A stretch of DNA of 31,324 nt, taken from positions 1-31,324 of the forward strand of contig JBAZOJ010000011.1 in the NCBI GenBank assembly GCA_041648755.1, read 5' to 3'. The translations under genes and the position numbers were made by a program. Positions 23,887 to 31,324 of this stretch are shown here, in pieces; position 1 is the first letter of the stretch, and the number at the start of each line of letters is the position of its first letter. This DNA is from JBAZOJ01 sp041648755 (GTDB taxonomy: Bacteria > Planctomycetota > B143-G9). The notes beneath the pieces were generated by a model. It was not told the DNA's origin. It made no database searches and saw only the letters and a list, made by a program, of their open reading frames with translations.

Positions 23887-24802
23887 CAGTACTGCAAGCC
23901 GTATAGGCCGCGCGGACATCAGATGCAATCGCCTGTTTCAGATCGTCGTACGTGTCGAACTTCCGGTTGGCGCGCAAGTACTCCACGAAGATAATCTCCA
24001 CTTCCCGGCCGTACAGTTCCATATTCCGCCCGATGATGTGGCTCTCCACAGCTCCGACGTATTCCGATGCACCTTCTGACGGCGCGACGAAGGCCGCCGA
24101 GGCCAGAAACTCGCTGCCCACCCGCGTGATTGCAGCATACACCCCGGGGGGTGGCGCGAGCCTCCCGCGCGCATCGAGGTTCACGGTGGGGAATCCCAAC
24201 TGCCTGCCGACCTGCTTGCCCGGCATTACCACGCCCCAGAACGAGAATTTCCTGCCCAGCATGCGTTCCGCGGAGTTCATGTCGCCCCTGCTTACCGCTG
24301 TCCGGATTTCGGTGCTGGAGATCGGCGCTCCACCGCTCCAGAGCGATGTTCCCTGTCGCACAGTCAATCCGAGCTCGGGCGCCATTTTGCACAGAAGGGC
24401 GTAATCCCCGCTTCCGCCCTTGCCGAAGCGATTGTTGAAACCAAGCAGTACAGCGCGTGTTCCAAGCCTGCCGACCAGAACCTTGCGGACGAAGTCCTCG
24501 GGCGGCATCGCGGCAGTATCGGAGTCAAAAGTCACAACGGCCGTGCCGTCGATGCCAAGGTGCTCGAAGATGTAGAGCTTCTGTTCGAGGGATGTTATCT
24601 GGTTCGGTGCTCCGCCTCCGATCACGGACCGAGGGTGCCGGTCGAAGGTGACCACGGCGCAGAACCCGCCGCGGCCGCGGGTCCAGAAGATAAGCTGCCG
24701 CAACAGGGCAATATGACCGAGGTGCATCCCGTCGAACATCCCGAGGGTTGCGATCACCGGTCTCTGCGTGGAAAACGACTCTTCGGCTTTTATCACCTGC
24801 AT
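23876..24802 (-). CDS. ribF: Bifunctional riboflavin kinase/FAD synthetase
   Basis: RibF converts riboflavin to FMN and then FAD. The 308-residue protein has the N-terminal FAD synthetase (nucleotidyltransferase) domain with LGMFDGMHLGH and later ISSTEIRTAVSRGD, and the C-terminal riboflavin kinase domain with GRQLGFPTVNL, GVYA and a long final helix (YDDLKQAIASDVRAA). All are in normal order and length. ATG 24802 is near the expected transcription start and has no clear Shine-Dalgarno. The gene is convergent with gatA and shares 11 bases with it (23876-23886), and is divergent from bioD. Confidence 0.95.
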   Translation of the reverse strand: MQVIKAEESFSTQRPVIATLGMFDGMHLGHIALLRQLIFWTRGRGGFCAVVTFDRHPRSVIGGGAPNQITSLEQKLYIFEHLGIDGTAVVTFDSDTAAMPPEDFVRKVLVGRLGTRAVLLGFNNRFGKGGSGDYALLCKMAPELGLTVRQGTSLWSGGAPISSTEIRTAVSRGDMNSAERMLGRKFSFWGVVMPGKQVGRQLGFPTVNLDARGRLAPPPGVYAAITRVGSEFLASAAFVAPSEGASEYVGAVESHIIGRNMELYGREVEIIFVEYLRANRKFDTYDDLKQAIASDVRAAYTACSTVRI

Positions 24803-24813
24803 GGCGAGCAGGA

Positions 24814-24842
24814 AATATAATTACGCCAGCACGGCTGGTCAA
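24814..24842 (-). promoter_or_regulatory. Sigma-70 promoter of ribF, short leader
   Basis: On the minus strand: TTGACC (24842-24837), 17-base spacer, TATATT (24819-24814), ending 11 bases before ATG 24802. The expected leader is about 5 bases with no ribosome site. The same AT core holds a plus-strand TATAAT (24816-24821) that could serve bioD, though no -35 is seen for it. Confidence 0.6.
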
Positions 24843-24860
24843 ATCAAAAGGGAGTGCGGA

Positions 24861-25547
24861 ATGAAGCCGTTTCTGATTCTTGGGACGGATACGGGGGTCG
24901 GCAAGACCCATTTTGCCCTGCGATATCTGCACTACTGCTCCGAAAATAACCATGGCGCCACTGTCTTCAAACCGTTCGCTTCCGGTGTCGAATATGTCAA
25001 GGGCAGGGGGCTGATAAACCTTGATATTCACTACCTTGCCGAGGCAGCCGGAGTCCAGCCCAAGCAGATCAATTTCCAGACATTTGAGCGTCCGCTTGCC
25101 CCGGCGATCGCCGCCGAGATAGAGAAACTCACCGTGGATGTCAAGGCCTCTGTGGAATGGTGCCGCGCGCGCATTGCCGATAACACCGCATTCGAGGGTG
25201 CCGGTGGAATTCTGGTCCCGCTGACGAATTCGTGCACGCTGCTCGATCTTGCGTGTGAGCTTGACCTGCCGGTTGTCCTGGTCACTCGTATGGCCCTTGG
25301 CACCATCAATCACACCCTCCTTTCAGTGGAAGCGATCCGTTCTGCCCGGCTTCGCCTCGCAATGGTCGTTACCAGCATGGAAGCCCCGCTGATGACAGAG
25401 GCCGGAGAATCCTCCATCAAGTACCTGAAGCGCCATCTCGCGCCGCTTCCCATTCGATTGCTGCCTCACGTCGAGCCCTCCTCCCCCTCGCAGATAAACG
25501 AGAGGCTTCTCTTCGATGAACTGCGCGACAGGCTCGCGAAGATCTGA
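24861..25547 (+). CDS. bioD: Dethiobiotin synthetase
   Basis: BioD closes the ureido ring of dethiobiotin from diaminopelargonic acid, CO2 and ATP. The 228-residue protein starts MKPFLILGTDTGVGKT, the P-loop with Lys15/Thr16, followed by the KPFASG strand (family KPvasG). The central EGAGGILVPL binds nucleotide and substrate, then LPVVLVTRMALGTINHTLLS precedes the C-terminal region. ATG 24861 is chosen for the P-loop position and GGGAG upstream; the frame is open further 5'. No other bio gene is adjacent. Related P-loop amidoligases exist, but the GTDTGVGKT and LGTINHT motifs are characteristic of BioD. Confidence 0.9.
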   Translation: MKPFLILGTDTGVGKTHFALRYLHYCSENNHGATVFKPFASGVEYVKGRGLINLDIHYLAEAAGVQPKQINFQTFERPLAPAIAAEIEKLTVDVKASVEWCRARIADNTAFEGAGGILVPLTNSCTLLDLACELDLPVVLVTRMALGTINHTLLSVEAIRSARLRLAMVVTSMEAPLMTEAGESSIKYLKRHLAPLPIRLLPHVEPSSPSQINERLLFDELRDRLAKI

Positions 25548-25608
25548 TATTGTGCCGGGATTTCCCGATGGAGACATTTCGGCCGTCCAACGGGTGGAGA
25601 AAATGAGA

Positions 25609-27162
25609 ATGCGTCGTCCCGTTCGAGCCCTCCTCCTTGTCATTGTGGCCGGTTGCCTGGCCGTCGTGCCAGCGTCGTTGTCTGCACCGCGCGCGGAAGA
25701 CACAACTCCCGCACCGTCAATCACCCAGGTAATCGAACATTCGCCAACCGGTCCCGTCGCATCTCCCACGGCAGGCGCACCGCAGCCGCCATCCAAATAT
25801 GCTGCCCATCCCCCTGTCGGCGTTCCCCTGACCAAAACCGGCCCCGCCACTAAGCTCGTCACTGAGAAATACGGCGACCGCAAGGTCCTTCTGGACGCTT
25901 TCGACTCGATGCCCGCCCTGCGGACCAGGGCCATCGAGACCATCTCGCGCGAATATGGGTTGTCGGTGCATCGCATGGAGGAAATCGAGTTCAGGATAAC
26001 TGACCTTGGCGAGGCAAAAGGGCGCAGGGAAGGCCTTCTTACGGCGGAGCGCATTTCCGATCACGACAAGACCGTGGTTGTATTCTACAGCGAGTTCATC
26101 GTTAACGGGATGACAGACCTCGACGAAACGGTCATCCATGAGATGGACCATGCGATTATGAAGGAGATCATGCCCGCCGCGCAGTACGGAGCGCTTCCCA
26201 AGTGGTTCCGCGAGGCGTCATCGATCTGGATAGCGGGGCAGGGCAGTCATAAGATGGACCTTATTTTTGTCGGTGCCTTTCCGCTGAATCCCGAGGCGCA
26301 GATTGCCGGACTGGGAACCGTCCGGGGATTCAACAGTTACGCGGAGTACTACCTTGCATTCGATTACATCAACTCGAAGTGGGGAGATGAGGCCCTGCGC
26401 CTTCTGATGCAGGCCACTGTTGCGGGAGTGGATTTCAGGGCGTCTTTCGAGGGCTCCCTCAAGGTGACAATGCCCGAATTTCTGAAAGGGGCGCGGAAGT
26501 ATGCCGAGGACAAGGCCGCTCAATGGCTTGATTCCGACCCTGGAATACGCCCGCTGATGGCTGGTGTGGACGCCTATCGTGGCCACGATGCTGCCTGCGT
26601 TCCCCTGCTGAATAAGGCCATCTCCGCAACCGGCAACGACACTGTCCGCTCTGTCGCAACGTACTACCTCGGCCGATGGAAATTCACATCCGACGATATC
26701 GCAGGCGCCCTCCCCCTGTTGCGCACTGTCGCGTCCAGAGGAAGTGACAATACCTTCCGGGACGATGCGCTCTCATACTTGGGCGCCGTCGGCCTCGCGG
26801 CTGCGGAGGCTGATCTCGCTGCGCTTACTCCGGCCCAATTTGCCGATTCCGAAAGTGCGTACTGGGAACTGATCTTCGATCATCCGTACTCGGGGTACAT
26901 CGCCGAGGCGCACTGGAGTCTGGGCAGGCTCTACAGGCTCACCGGGCATCCTGCCGAGGCGCTTGCGCGCTTCCTCCACGTCACTGCCTCTTTCAAGAAT
27001 AATGCGCGTGTGAAGTCGGCATGGGTCGAGGCTGCCGAAATCTGCGAGTTGCAGGGAGACCGCGACCATGCGGTGGAATACGCCCGCAATGCCCTGGATG
27101 GCCACAATCAGGGCGTCGAGGATCGGGCTCGCGCGCTCCTCGCAAGGCTGGGGCAGAAATGA
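25609..27162 (+). CDS. Secreted zinc metallopeptidase (peptidase-MA-like) with TPR-like repeats
   Basis: The 517-residue protein has a signal peptide (MRRPVRALLLVIVAGCLAVVPASLSA) and a Pro-rich linker, then a metallopeptidase domain with the zinc site HEMDH (His177, Glu178, His181) and a likely third ligand Glu202 in WFREASSIWIAG, the usual peptidase_MA/gluzincin arrangement. FNSYAEYYLAFDYINSKWG, also typical, follows. The C-terminal half is made of helix pairs resembling TPRs (AHWSLGRLYRLTGHPAEALARFLHV, AEICELQGDRDHAVEYARNAL). ATG 25603 is an alternative start; 25609 has better spacing to GGAG (25596-25599). It lies 61 bases after bioD, perhaps in the same transcript. Substrate unknown. Confidence 0.82.
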   Translation: MRRPVRALLLVIVAGCLAVVPASLSAPRAEDTTPAPSITQVIEHSPTGPVASPTAGAPQPPSKYAAHPPVGVPLTKTGPATKLVTEKYGDRKVLLDAFDSMPALRTRAIETISREYGLSVHRMEEIEFRITDLGEAKGRREGLLTAERISDHDKTVVVFYSEFIVNGMTDLDETVIHEMDHAIMKEIMPAAQYGALPKWFREASSIWIAGQGSHKMDLIFVGAFPLNPEAQIAGLGTVRGFNSYAEYYLAFDYINSKWGDEALRLLMQATVAGVDFRASFEGSLKVTMPEFLKGARKYAEDKAAQWLDSDPGIRPLMAGVDAYRGHDAACVPLLNKAISATGNDTVRSVATYYLGRWKFTSDDIAGALPLLRTVASRGSDNTFRDDALSYLGAVGLAAAEADLAALTPAQFADSESAYWELIFDHPYSGYIAEAHWSLGRLYRLTGHPAEALARFLHVTASFKNNARVKSAWVEAAEICELQGDRDHAVEYARNALDGHNQGVEDRARALLARLGQK

Positions 27163-27183
27163 AAAGGCCCCCAAGCGGGGGCC
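27162..27183 (-). terminator. Probable terminator of the sigma/anti-sigma transcript
   Basis: A perfect 7-bp stem GGCCCCC/GGGGGCC (27166-27172 with 27177-27183) and loop AAGC. On the minus strand it is followed by TTTT then CATTT, overlapping the metallopeptidase stop codon. On the plus strand there is no T run, so it favours minus-strand transcripts but may insulate both genes. Confidence 0.5.
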
Positions 27184-27301
27184 ATATAGAAGCGAGGGTT
27201 TCCTTAAATTGTCATGTTATAGGCTTAACCCCCCGGAACCGCTCCGAGGGGAAAGGCCAGAGTTGGGGGCAGCGGGAACTGTTGAGTTCCCGGTAGCTTC
27301 C
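27184..27301 (-). other. Intergenic region with two further inverted repeats
   Basis: No gene. On the minus strand after the anti-sigma stop there is a 7-bp stem GGGAACT/AGTTCCC (27274-27280 with 27285-27291, loop GTTG), then a weaker hairpin around 27228-27250 with one mismatch. Neither is followed by a T tract, so they are not intrinsic terminators by themselves. Confidence 0.4.
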
Positions 27302-28183
27302 TTACTGGTTGCCGATCTCCGCGCGTTCGAGCATTGCCGCCTGTGTGCCGTTGGGGCTGTCATAGGACCAGTCGCGGCGGCTGCCTTCAGCGAAGTAATC
27401 ATCCCCGCACTCGACAACGCCCGTCTGGACCGCCAGCGTGGTTACCCACTGCCATGTGCGCGGCCCGAAGTCCTCGTTGCCTCGGCTGGTGCCGCGAAGG
27501 TACGGCTGGCCCTGCGATAGCACAAAGATGCCTTCGCTGACCGAGAACGTCTGGGGGAATGTGGAGATGCGGTACGCGGCTCCCTTGATGGAGGCGTAGA
27601 TTTTTCCTGAGATAAGGGCGAACGAATAGTTGTCGCCACGCGTGCCGCCGATGCGAACCACGGTGCCGGGCGTGAGGGTTACCGAAGAGCCATCCTCAAA
27701 CGCAACCAGCGCATCGGCATCGGACCGCAGCAGCGTTCCGGGTGATAACTTCGAAATATCGCTGTTCAGCGCCATCCAGGCCATCGCCCGTTCGGGCAGG
27801 TATTCGACCTCATTCACTATCTTGGCGATCTTAGGCGCCGGGCAGATGCCGCCCGAACCGACCCAGGGGAAGTAGAACGCTGTCAGGAAGGCGACCACGA
27901 TGGCGGCTGCAACTCCCGCGATTGCGAAGCGATTGATAAGGAAGCGCTCGAAAATCGTCGGTCCGTAGAGCTTGCGGCGAAGCGATGGCATCAGGTCAAT
28001 GCCTTCAAAGGCGGAGAGCGGCGGATCCTGCGCACGCAGAACACGGCCGACCGCTGACAGCGATTCGACCTCGCTCCGGCAAACCTCGCATGTCGGTAGG
28101 TGGCCCGCTATCGCCTCCAGCCTGGAGGGCGGCAGGTCGCCGTCGATATACAGGGAAAGCTCGTCACCGTTCGGGCAGTTCAT
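27302..28183 (-). CDS. Membrane anti-sigma factor with zinc finger and FecR-like periplasmic domain
   Basis: The 293-residue protein starts MNCPNGDELSLYIDGDLPP and has the ZAS zinc motif His28-x3-Cys32-x2-Cys35 with Cys3 as a possible extra ligand. This binds and inhibits an ECF sigma factor. One TM helix follows (about 85-108). Outside the membrane is a FecR-like beta domain: LSPGTLLRSDADALVAFEDGSSVTLTPGTVVRIGG, GKIYASIKGAAYRISTFPQTFSVSEGIF. ATG 28183 is chosen because AGAGG is six bases upstream and the zinc domain begins there; the frame is open further 5' inside the sigma gene. It starts 10 bases after the sigma gene's stop, as expected for a cognate pair. Confidence 0.88.
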   Translation of the reverse strand: MNCPNGDELSLYIDGDLPPSRLEAIAGHLPTCEVCRSEVESLSAVGRVLRAQDPPLSAFEGIDLMPSLRRKLYGPTIFERFLINRFAIAGVAAAIVVAFLTAFYFPWVGSGGICPAPKIAKIVNEVEYLPERAMAWMALNSDISKLSPGTLLRSDADALVAFEDGSSVTLTPGTVVRIGGTRGDNYSFALISGKIYASIKGAAYRISTFPQTFSVSEGIFVLSQGQPYLRGTSRGNEDFGPRTWQWVTTLAVQTGVVECGDDYFAEGSRRDWSYDSPNGTQAAMLERAEIGNQ

Positions 28184-28193
28184 AGATGCCTCT

Positions 28194-28796
28194 TCATTCC
28201 TTCGTAAAACCGCTGCGCCTCTTCTTTTCAACGCACTCAGTGATCTTCTTGCGGGCCCGGTAGATCCAGATCTTAACCTCCGGCAACGTCGCCCCGAGCG
28301 CTTCGGCGACATCCCGGTATGACAGTCTCTCAAGTTCGAAGAGCATCAAAGCCCGCTTGTGGTGTTCTGGAAGCTCGTCCAGCGCAACCGAAAGCTCTTC
28401 GAGCTCTTCCGCTCTCATCGAGATTTCCTCGGGTCTTCCCGCTGACGATGGGATCAGGTCCTCCATGGAACCCGATTCACCGTCCGCGTCCTTGACTGAG
28501 CTGAATGAAACAAGCGGCATTCGCCTGCTCGCCCGCTTCCTGATCTTCAGCGTGTCCAGGCACAGGTTCGTCGCTACTCGAAACAGAAATGCGGCGAAAC
28601 TTGCCCGAGGCTCGAACTGCGGAGCGTACCGGAATATTCTTAAAAAGACCTCTTGTGCTATGTCTTCAGCCAGTTGCATGTCGCGTACATAGCGATAACA
28701 GAACCGGATCACTCGGGCCTGATACTTGACTACGAGTGTCTCGAAGGCGGCTTCGTCTCCTGCTGCCGTCATCTTCAACAGTTCATTGTCATCCAT
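28194..28796 (-). CDS. ECF-type sigma-70 family sigma factor
   Basis: The 200-residue protein redirects RNA polymerase to its own promoter set. Region 2 is FETLVVKYQARVIRFCYRYVRDMQLAEDIAQEVFLRIFRY, with the usual aromatic/DNA-melting residues in FAAFLFRVATNLCLD. A variable linker is followed by region 4, LDELPEHHKRALMLFELERLSYRDVAEALGATLPEVKIWIYRARKKI, a helix-turn-helix for -35 recognition. Its partner anti-sigma gene follows after 10 bases. The gene starts 25 bases after the purSL stop, with AAGGGA upstream of ATG, and no promoter is evident in the gap, so transcription may come from purSL. Confidence 0.93.
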   Translation of the reverse strand: MDDNELLKMTAAGDEAAFETLVVKYQARVIRFCYRYVRDMQLAEDIAQEVFLRIFRYAPQFEPRASFAAFLFRVATNLCLDTLKIRKRASRRMPLVSFSSVKDADGESGSMEDLIPSSAGRPEEISMRAEELEELSVALDELPEHHKRALMLFELERLSYRDVAEALGATLPEVKIWIYRARKKITECVEKKRRSGFTKE

Positions 28797-28821
28797 CAGC
28801 CTAATCCCTTAACGACAAAAT

Positions 28822-31324
28822 TCACTTGGGGTTACAGCCGAAATTGCGCGTCATCTTCTGCCACGCGCTCTTCAGTTCGAAAAGCCCGCAGGAAAGAGCT
28901 TCCCGGCCGCTTCGTGCAATGTCCAGACGGGGCTCGGAAATGACCTCTCCGATGCGCGCGAACGGCAACCCTTTCAACAGCCGCCGCACCTTGGGCTCGT
29001 TATCCGGTGTGACTTCGACCAGCCATCGTGTGGCCGACTCCGAGAACAGCAGCGTCGCCGTCGTATGCCTGCCTGTCGCAGGGACTTTGTCCAAGGCGAT
29101 TTCGGCCCCGAGCATCCCGGCGAACGCCATCTCTGCAGCCGCCACGGCCAACCCGCCTTCGCTCAGGTCGTGGATGGATGCGAAAATTCCTTCGCGGTTC
29201 GCGCGGCCCATTGCCCGGAACAGCTTGGGCGCGGTGTCCTTGTCCACTTCCGGCACCCGTCCACCCGTAGGGAGTCCAAGTACCGAGTGCAGGTGCGAGC
29301 CACCCATCTCGCGCTTCGTCAACCCAACAATGTACAGGGCGTTGCCCGCCCGCTTCAGGTCCATCGTCCTTGTCCTGGCGATGTCGTCGAGGATGGCTAT
29401 GGAACTGATGAGCAACGTGGGCGGAATGTGGATTACCCCATGTCCGGTGTCGAAGGTATTGTGAAGGCTGTCCTTGCCCGAGATGAACGGTGTGCCGAAC
29501 AGAATCGAGTAGTCGTAGCATGCCTTCGAGGCCATCACCAGCGTGCCGAGTTGCTCCGGCAGCCGCGTGTCGCCCCAGGCGTAATTGTCCAGCAGCGCCG
29601 CCTGGTCAATGTCGCCACCCACCGCGATAACCTGCCTGAGCGCCTCGTCTATCCCGCATGCCGCCATACGATAAGCGTCCAAGTCGCCGTAGCGCGGGTT
29701 CATCCCGCATGCTACCACGAGCCCCTTTCGGGATCCGTACACCGGCGCGATAGCCGCCGCGTCTCCCGGGCCGTCGCCTGTCACGCCGACCAGCGGCTTC
29801 AGCACGCTTGTGCCCTGGACCTCGTGGTCGTACTGGCGGATAATCCATTCTTTGGATGCCACGTTCGGTGAGGCCAGAATCTTCAGTAGTGCGTCGCCTG
29901 CGTTGAACCGCCCGACGGGAGGCTCGGGGCGCTTGACGGGTACGTGGGTCGCGGTCCTGTGCAACCGGGGCAGCCCGCCGTGCAGGAAGGCCATATCCAT
30001 ATCGCACACGCGCTCGCCCCGGAAGAAAAGCTCCAGGCGGGCGGTGTTGGTGAATTCTCCTATGACGGTCATCTCGACGCGCTCGGATGCGCAGATGCTC
30101 TCAAGCGCCGCACGATTCTCCGGCGGCACGGCCAGCGTCATCCGCTCCTGCGCCTCGGATATCCAGATTTCCGTGTACGATAATCCCTCGTACTTTAGCG
30201 GAACCACGTCCAGGTTGACTCTGACGCCCGTATGTTCGCCCATCTCGCCGACCGCGCTCGAAAGCCCGCCCGCGCCGCAGTCGGTTATCGCCCGGAACAG
30301 TCCCCGGTCACGTGCGGTCAGTATCGCGTCGGCCAGCTTCTTTTCCTCGATGGCGTTGCCAATCTGAACCGCGCCGCTCGAAAGCTCTTCGCTCTCGTGC
30401 GTGAGCTCGATGGACGAGAACGTTGCGCCGTGGATTCCGTCCCGCCCCGTCCTGCCGCCCAGCAGCACCACGAGGTCGCCCGGCTTCACTTCCTTGTGCG
30501 CGTGCCCTTTCGGGATGATGCCCACGCTGCCGCAATACACCAGCGGGTTGCCGGTGTACCGCTCGTCGAAATACACTGCACCGTTGGCCGTCGGGATGCC
30601 CATCCGGTTTCCGTAGTCACGCACTCCGGCCACTACGCCGTCCATTATCCTGCGCGGGTGCTGTGCGCCCGAAGGCACGTCCTTGTCCGGCATCTGCGGG
30701 TCGCCGAAGCAGAAAACGTCCGTGTTCAATATCGGCTTTGCCCCGAGCCCCGTGCCGAGGGTATCCCTGATTACGCCGCCTATCCCTGTGCCCGCGCCGC
30801 CGTAGGGCTCCAGCGCGGAGGGGTGGTTGTGCGTCTCCACCTTGAAGGTTACATCGAAGTCCTCGTCGAACTCGATCACGCCCGCATTGTCGCGGAATAC
30901 CGACACGCACCACGGCTTGTCGAGCTCGCGCGTTGCCCGTGCGATGGTCGAGGCCAGCAGGTTGTCGATGATTCGACCGTTGAAGTTAATGACGCCCTTC
31001 AGCGTCTTGTGGACGCAGTGTTCGCTCCACGTCTGGGCAAGCGATTCGAGTTCCACATCGGTGGGGTTGCGCCCGAGCCCCTTGAAGTGTGCCTGGATCG
31101 CCGCCATTTCATCGGGGTTGAGCGAGAGCATTCCCTTCTTGCTGATGGCCATCAGTTCGCTCTTCGACGCCGTCAGAATCGGCACGGTGACAAGCTCGTG
31201 GCGGTGTGATGCGGGGGCGTGTTCTTCCCAGCGTTCGATGCCGCCCACGACTATGCGCTCGATCATCCCGTTGGCCAGGATTCTGCGCGCCACGGCCGCC
31301 GCCTTGACAGGGCTGGCGGGGCCG
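28822..31324 (-). CDS. purL: Phosphoribosylformylglycinamidine synthase, PurS-PurL fusion (5' end outside window)
   Basis: This is the ATP-dependent step from FGAR to FGAM in purine synthesis. The frame is open to the window edge; the 834 residues seen end at TGA 28822. Catalytic PurL hallmarks are QTWSEHCVHKT, VETHNHPSALEPYGGAGTGIGGVIRD, GGRTGRDGIHGATFSS, and further GGDIDQAALLDNY and SEGGLAVAAAEMAF in the second half. Before the PurL domain (which begins near LNPDEMAAIQAHFKG) lies VARRILANGMIERIVVGG, which matches the end of PurS (E/M-CEKLLAN-x-VIE-x-Y). The protein therefore appears to be PurS fused to small-type PurL. A GTG at 31293 could be a start, but it would cut the PurS strand in half. 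No PurQ is seen. Confidence 0.92.
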   Translation of the reverse strand, partial: GPASPVKAAAVARRILANGMIERIVVGGIERWEEHAPASHRHELVTVPILTASKSELMAISKKGMLSLNPDEMAAIQAHFKGLGRNPTDVELESLAQTWSEHCVHKTLKGVINFNGRIIDNLLASTIARATRELDKPWCVSVFRDNAGVIEFDEDFDVTFKVETHNHPSALEPYGGAGTGIGGVIRDTLGTGLGAKPILNTDVFCFGDPQMPDKDVPSGAQHPRRIMDGVVAGVRDYGNRMGIPTANGAVYFDERYTGNPLVYCGSVGIIPKGHAHKEVKPGDLVVLLGGRTGRDGIHGATFSSIELTHESEELSSGAVQIGNAIEEKKLADAILTARDRGLFRAITDCGAGGLSSAVGEMGEHTGVRVNLDVVPLKYEGLSYTEIWISEAQERMTLAVPPENRAALESICASERVEMTVIGEFTNTARLELFFRGERVCDMDMAFLHGGLPRLHRTATHVPVKRPEPPVGRFNAGDALLKILASPNVASKEWIIRQYDHEVQGTSVLKPLVGVTGDGPGDAAAIAPVYGSRKGLVVACGMNPRYGDLDAYRMAACGIDEALRQVIAVGGDIDQAALLDNYAWGDTRLPEQLGTLVMASKACYDYSILFGTPFISGKDSLHNTFDTGHGVIHIPPTLLISSIAILDDIARTRTMDLKRAGNALYIVGLTKREMGGSHLHSVLGLPTGGRVPEVDKDTAPKLFRAMGRANREGIFASIHDLSEGGLAVAAAEMAFAGMLGAEIALDKVPATGRHTTATLLFSESATRWLVEVTPDNEPKVRRLLKGLPFARIGEVISEPRLDIARSGREALSCGLFELKSAWQKMTRNFGCNPK

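Noticed and set aside
27274..27291. Hairpin GGGAACT/AGTTCCC as the main terminator of the anti-sigma gene
   Set aside because: There is no T tract on either side. The GC stem at 27166-27183 with TTTT is the better candidate.
30232..31209. Long plus-strand open frame of 325 codons opposite purL, and similar long frames (for example 844-1542 minus, 3351-4163 minus)
   Set aside because: GC-rich coding DNA commonly keeps the antisense frame open. The products are Arg/His/Gly-rich without recognisable domains, and the opposite strand holds a complete known gene in each case.

Overview
The window is gene-dense, GC-rich bacterial chromosome with short intergenic gaps and many 1-4 base gene overlaps. 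The organism is probably an uncultivated diderm: there is an outer-membrane beta-barrel protein, several lipoproteins and many Sec signal peptides. I cannot place it in a phylum from this sequence. There are no transposases, phage genes, CRISPR arrays, tRNAs or rRNAs that I can see. Several promoters match the sigma-70 consensus closely, which makes some of the regulation readable by eye.

Layout. 1-2209 (+): end of a PmbA/TldD-family gene, then speD and speE (spermidine synthesis) and a YcfL-like lipoprotein. 2358-6086 (+): a large secreted HEAT-repeat protein, a SnoaL/NTF2-like protein and endonuclease V (nfi). 6102-9545 (-): a zinc-ribbon membrane protein with its own consensus promoter, and a two-gene operon of a beta-barrel protein followed by a periplasmic FecR-domain protein. 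9655-13031 (+): a CHASE2 adenylate cyclase, divergent from that operon, and an overlapping small lipoprotein. 13086-15439 (+): mnmG and a Nudix hydrolase. 15572-22068 (+): three tandem paralogous secreted DUF3160 proteins. 22100-23886 (+): gatC and gatA. 23876-24802 (-): ribF, convergent with gatA and overlapping it. 24861-27162 (+): bioD and a secreted HExxH metallopeptidase with TPR-like repeats. 27302-31324 (-): a purS-purL fusion (cut by the window edge), an ECF sigma factor and its membrane anti-sigma factor, which carries a FecR-like domain.

Most genes are housekeeping: polyamines, tRNA modification, amidotransferase, flavin, biotin and purine synthesis, and DNA repair. Three parts stand out. 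First, the barrel/FecR operon and the CHASE2 cyclase are fired from two opposed near-consensus promoters whose -35 boxes are only 13 bp apart; this looks like an envelope-sensing cAMP module. Second, the DUF3160 triplet shows clear mosaicism between copies. Third, the cyclase, mnmG and ribF have -10 boxes so close to their start codons that their mRNAs should be leaderless or nearly so.
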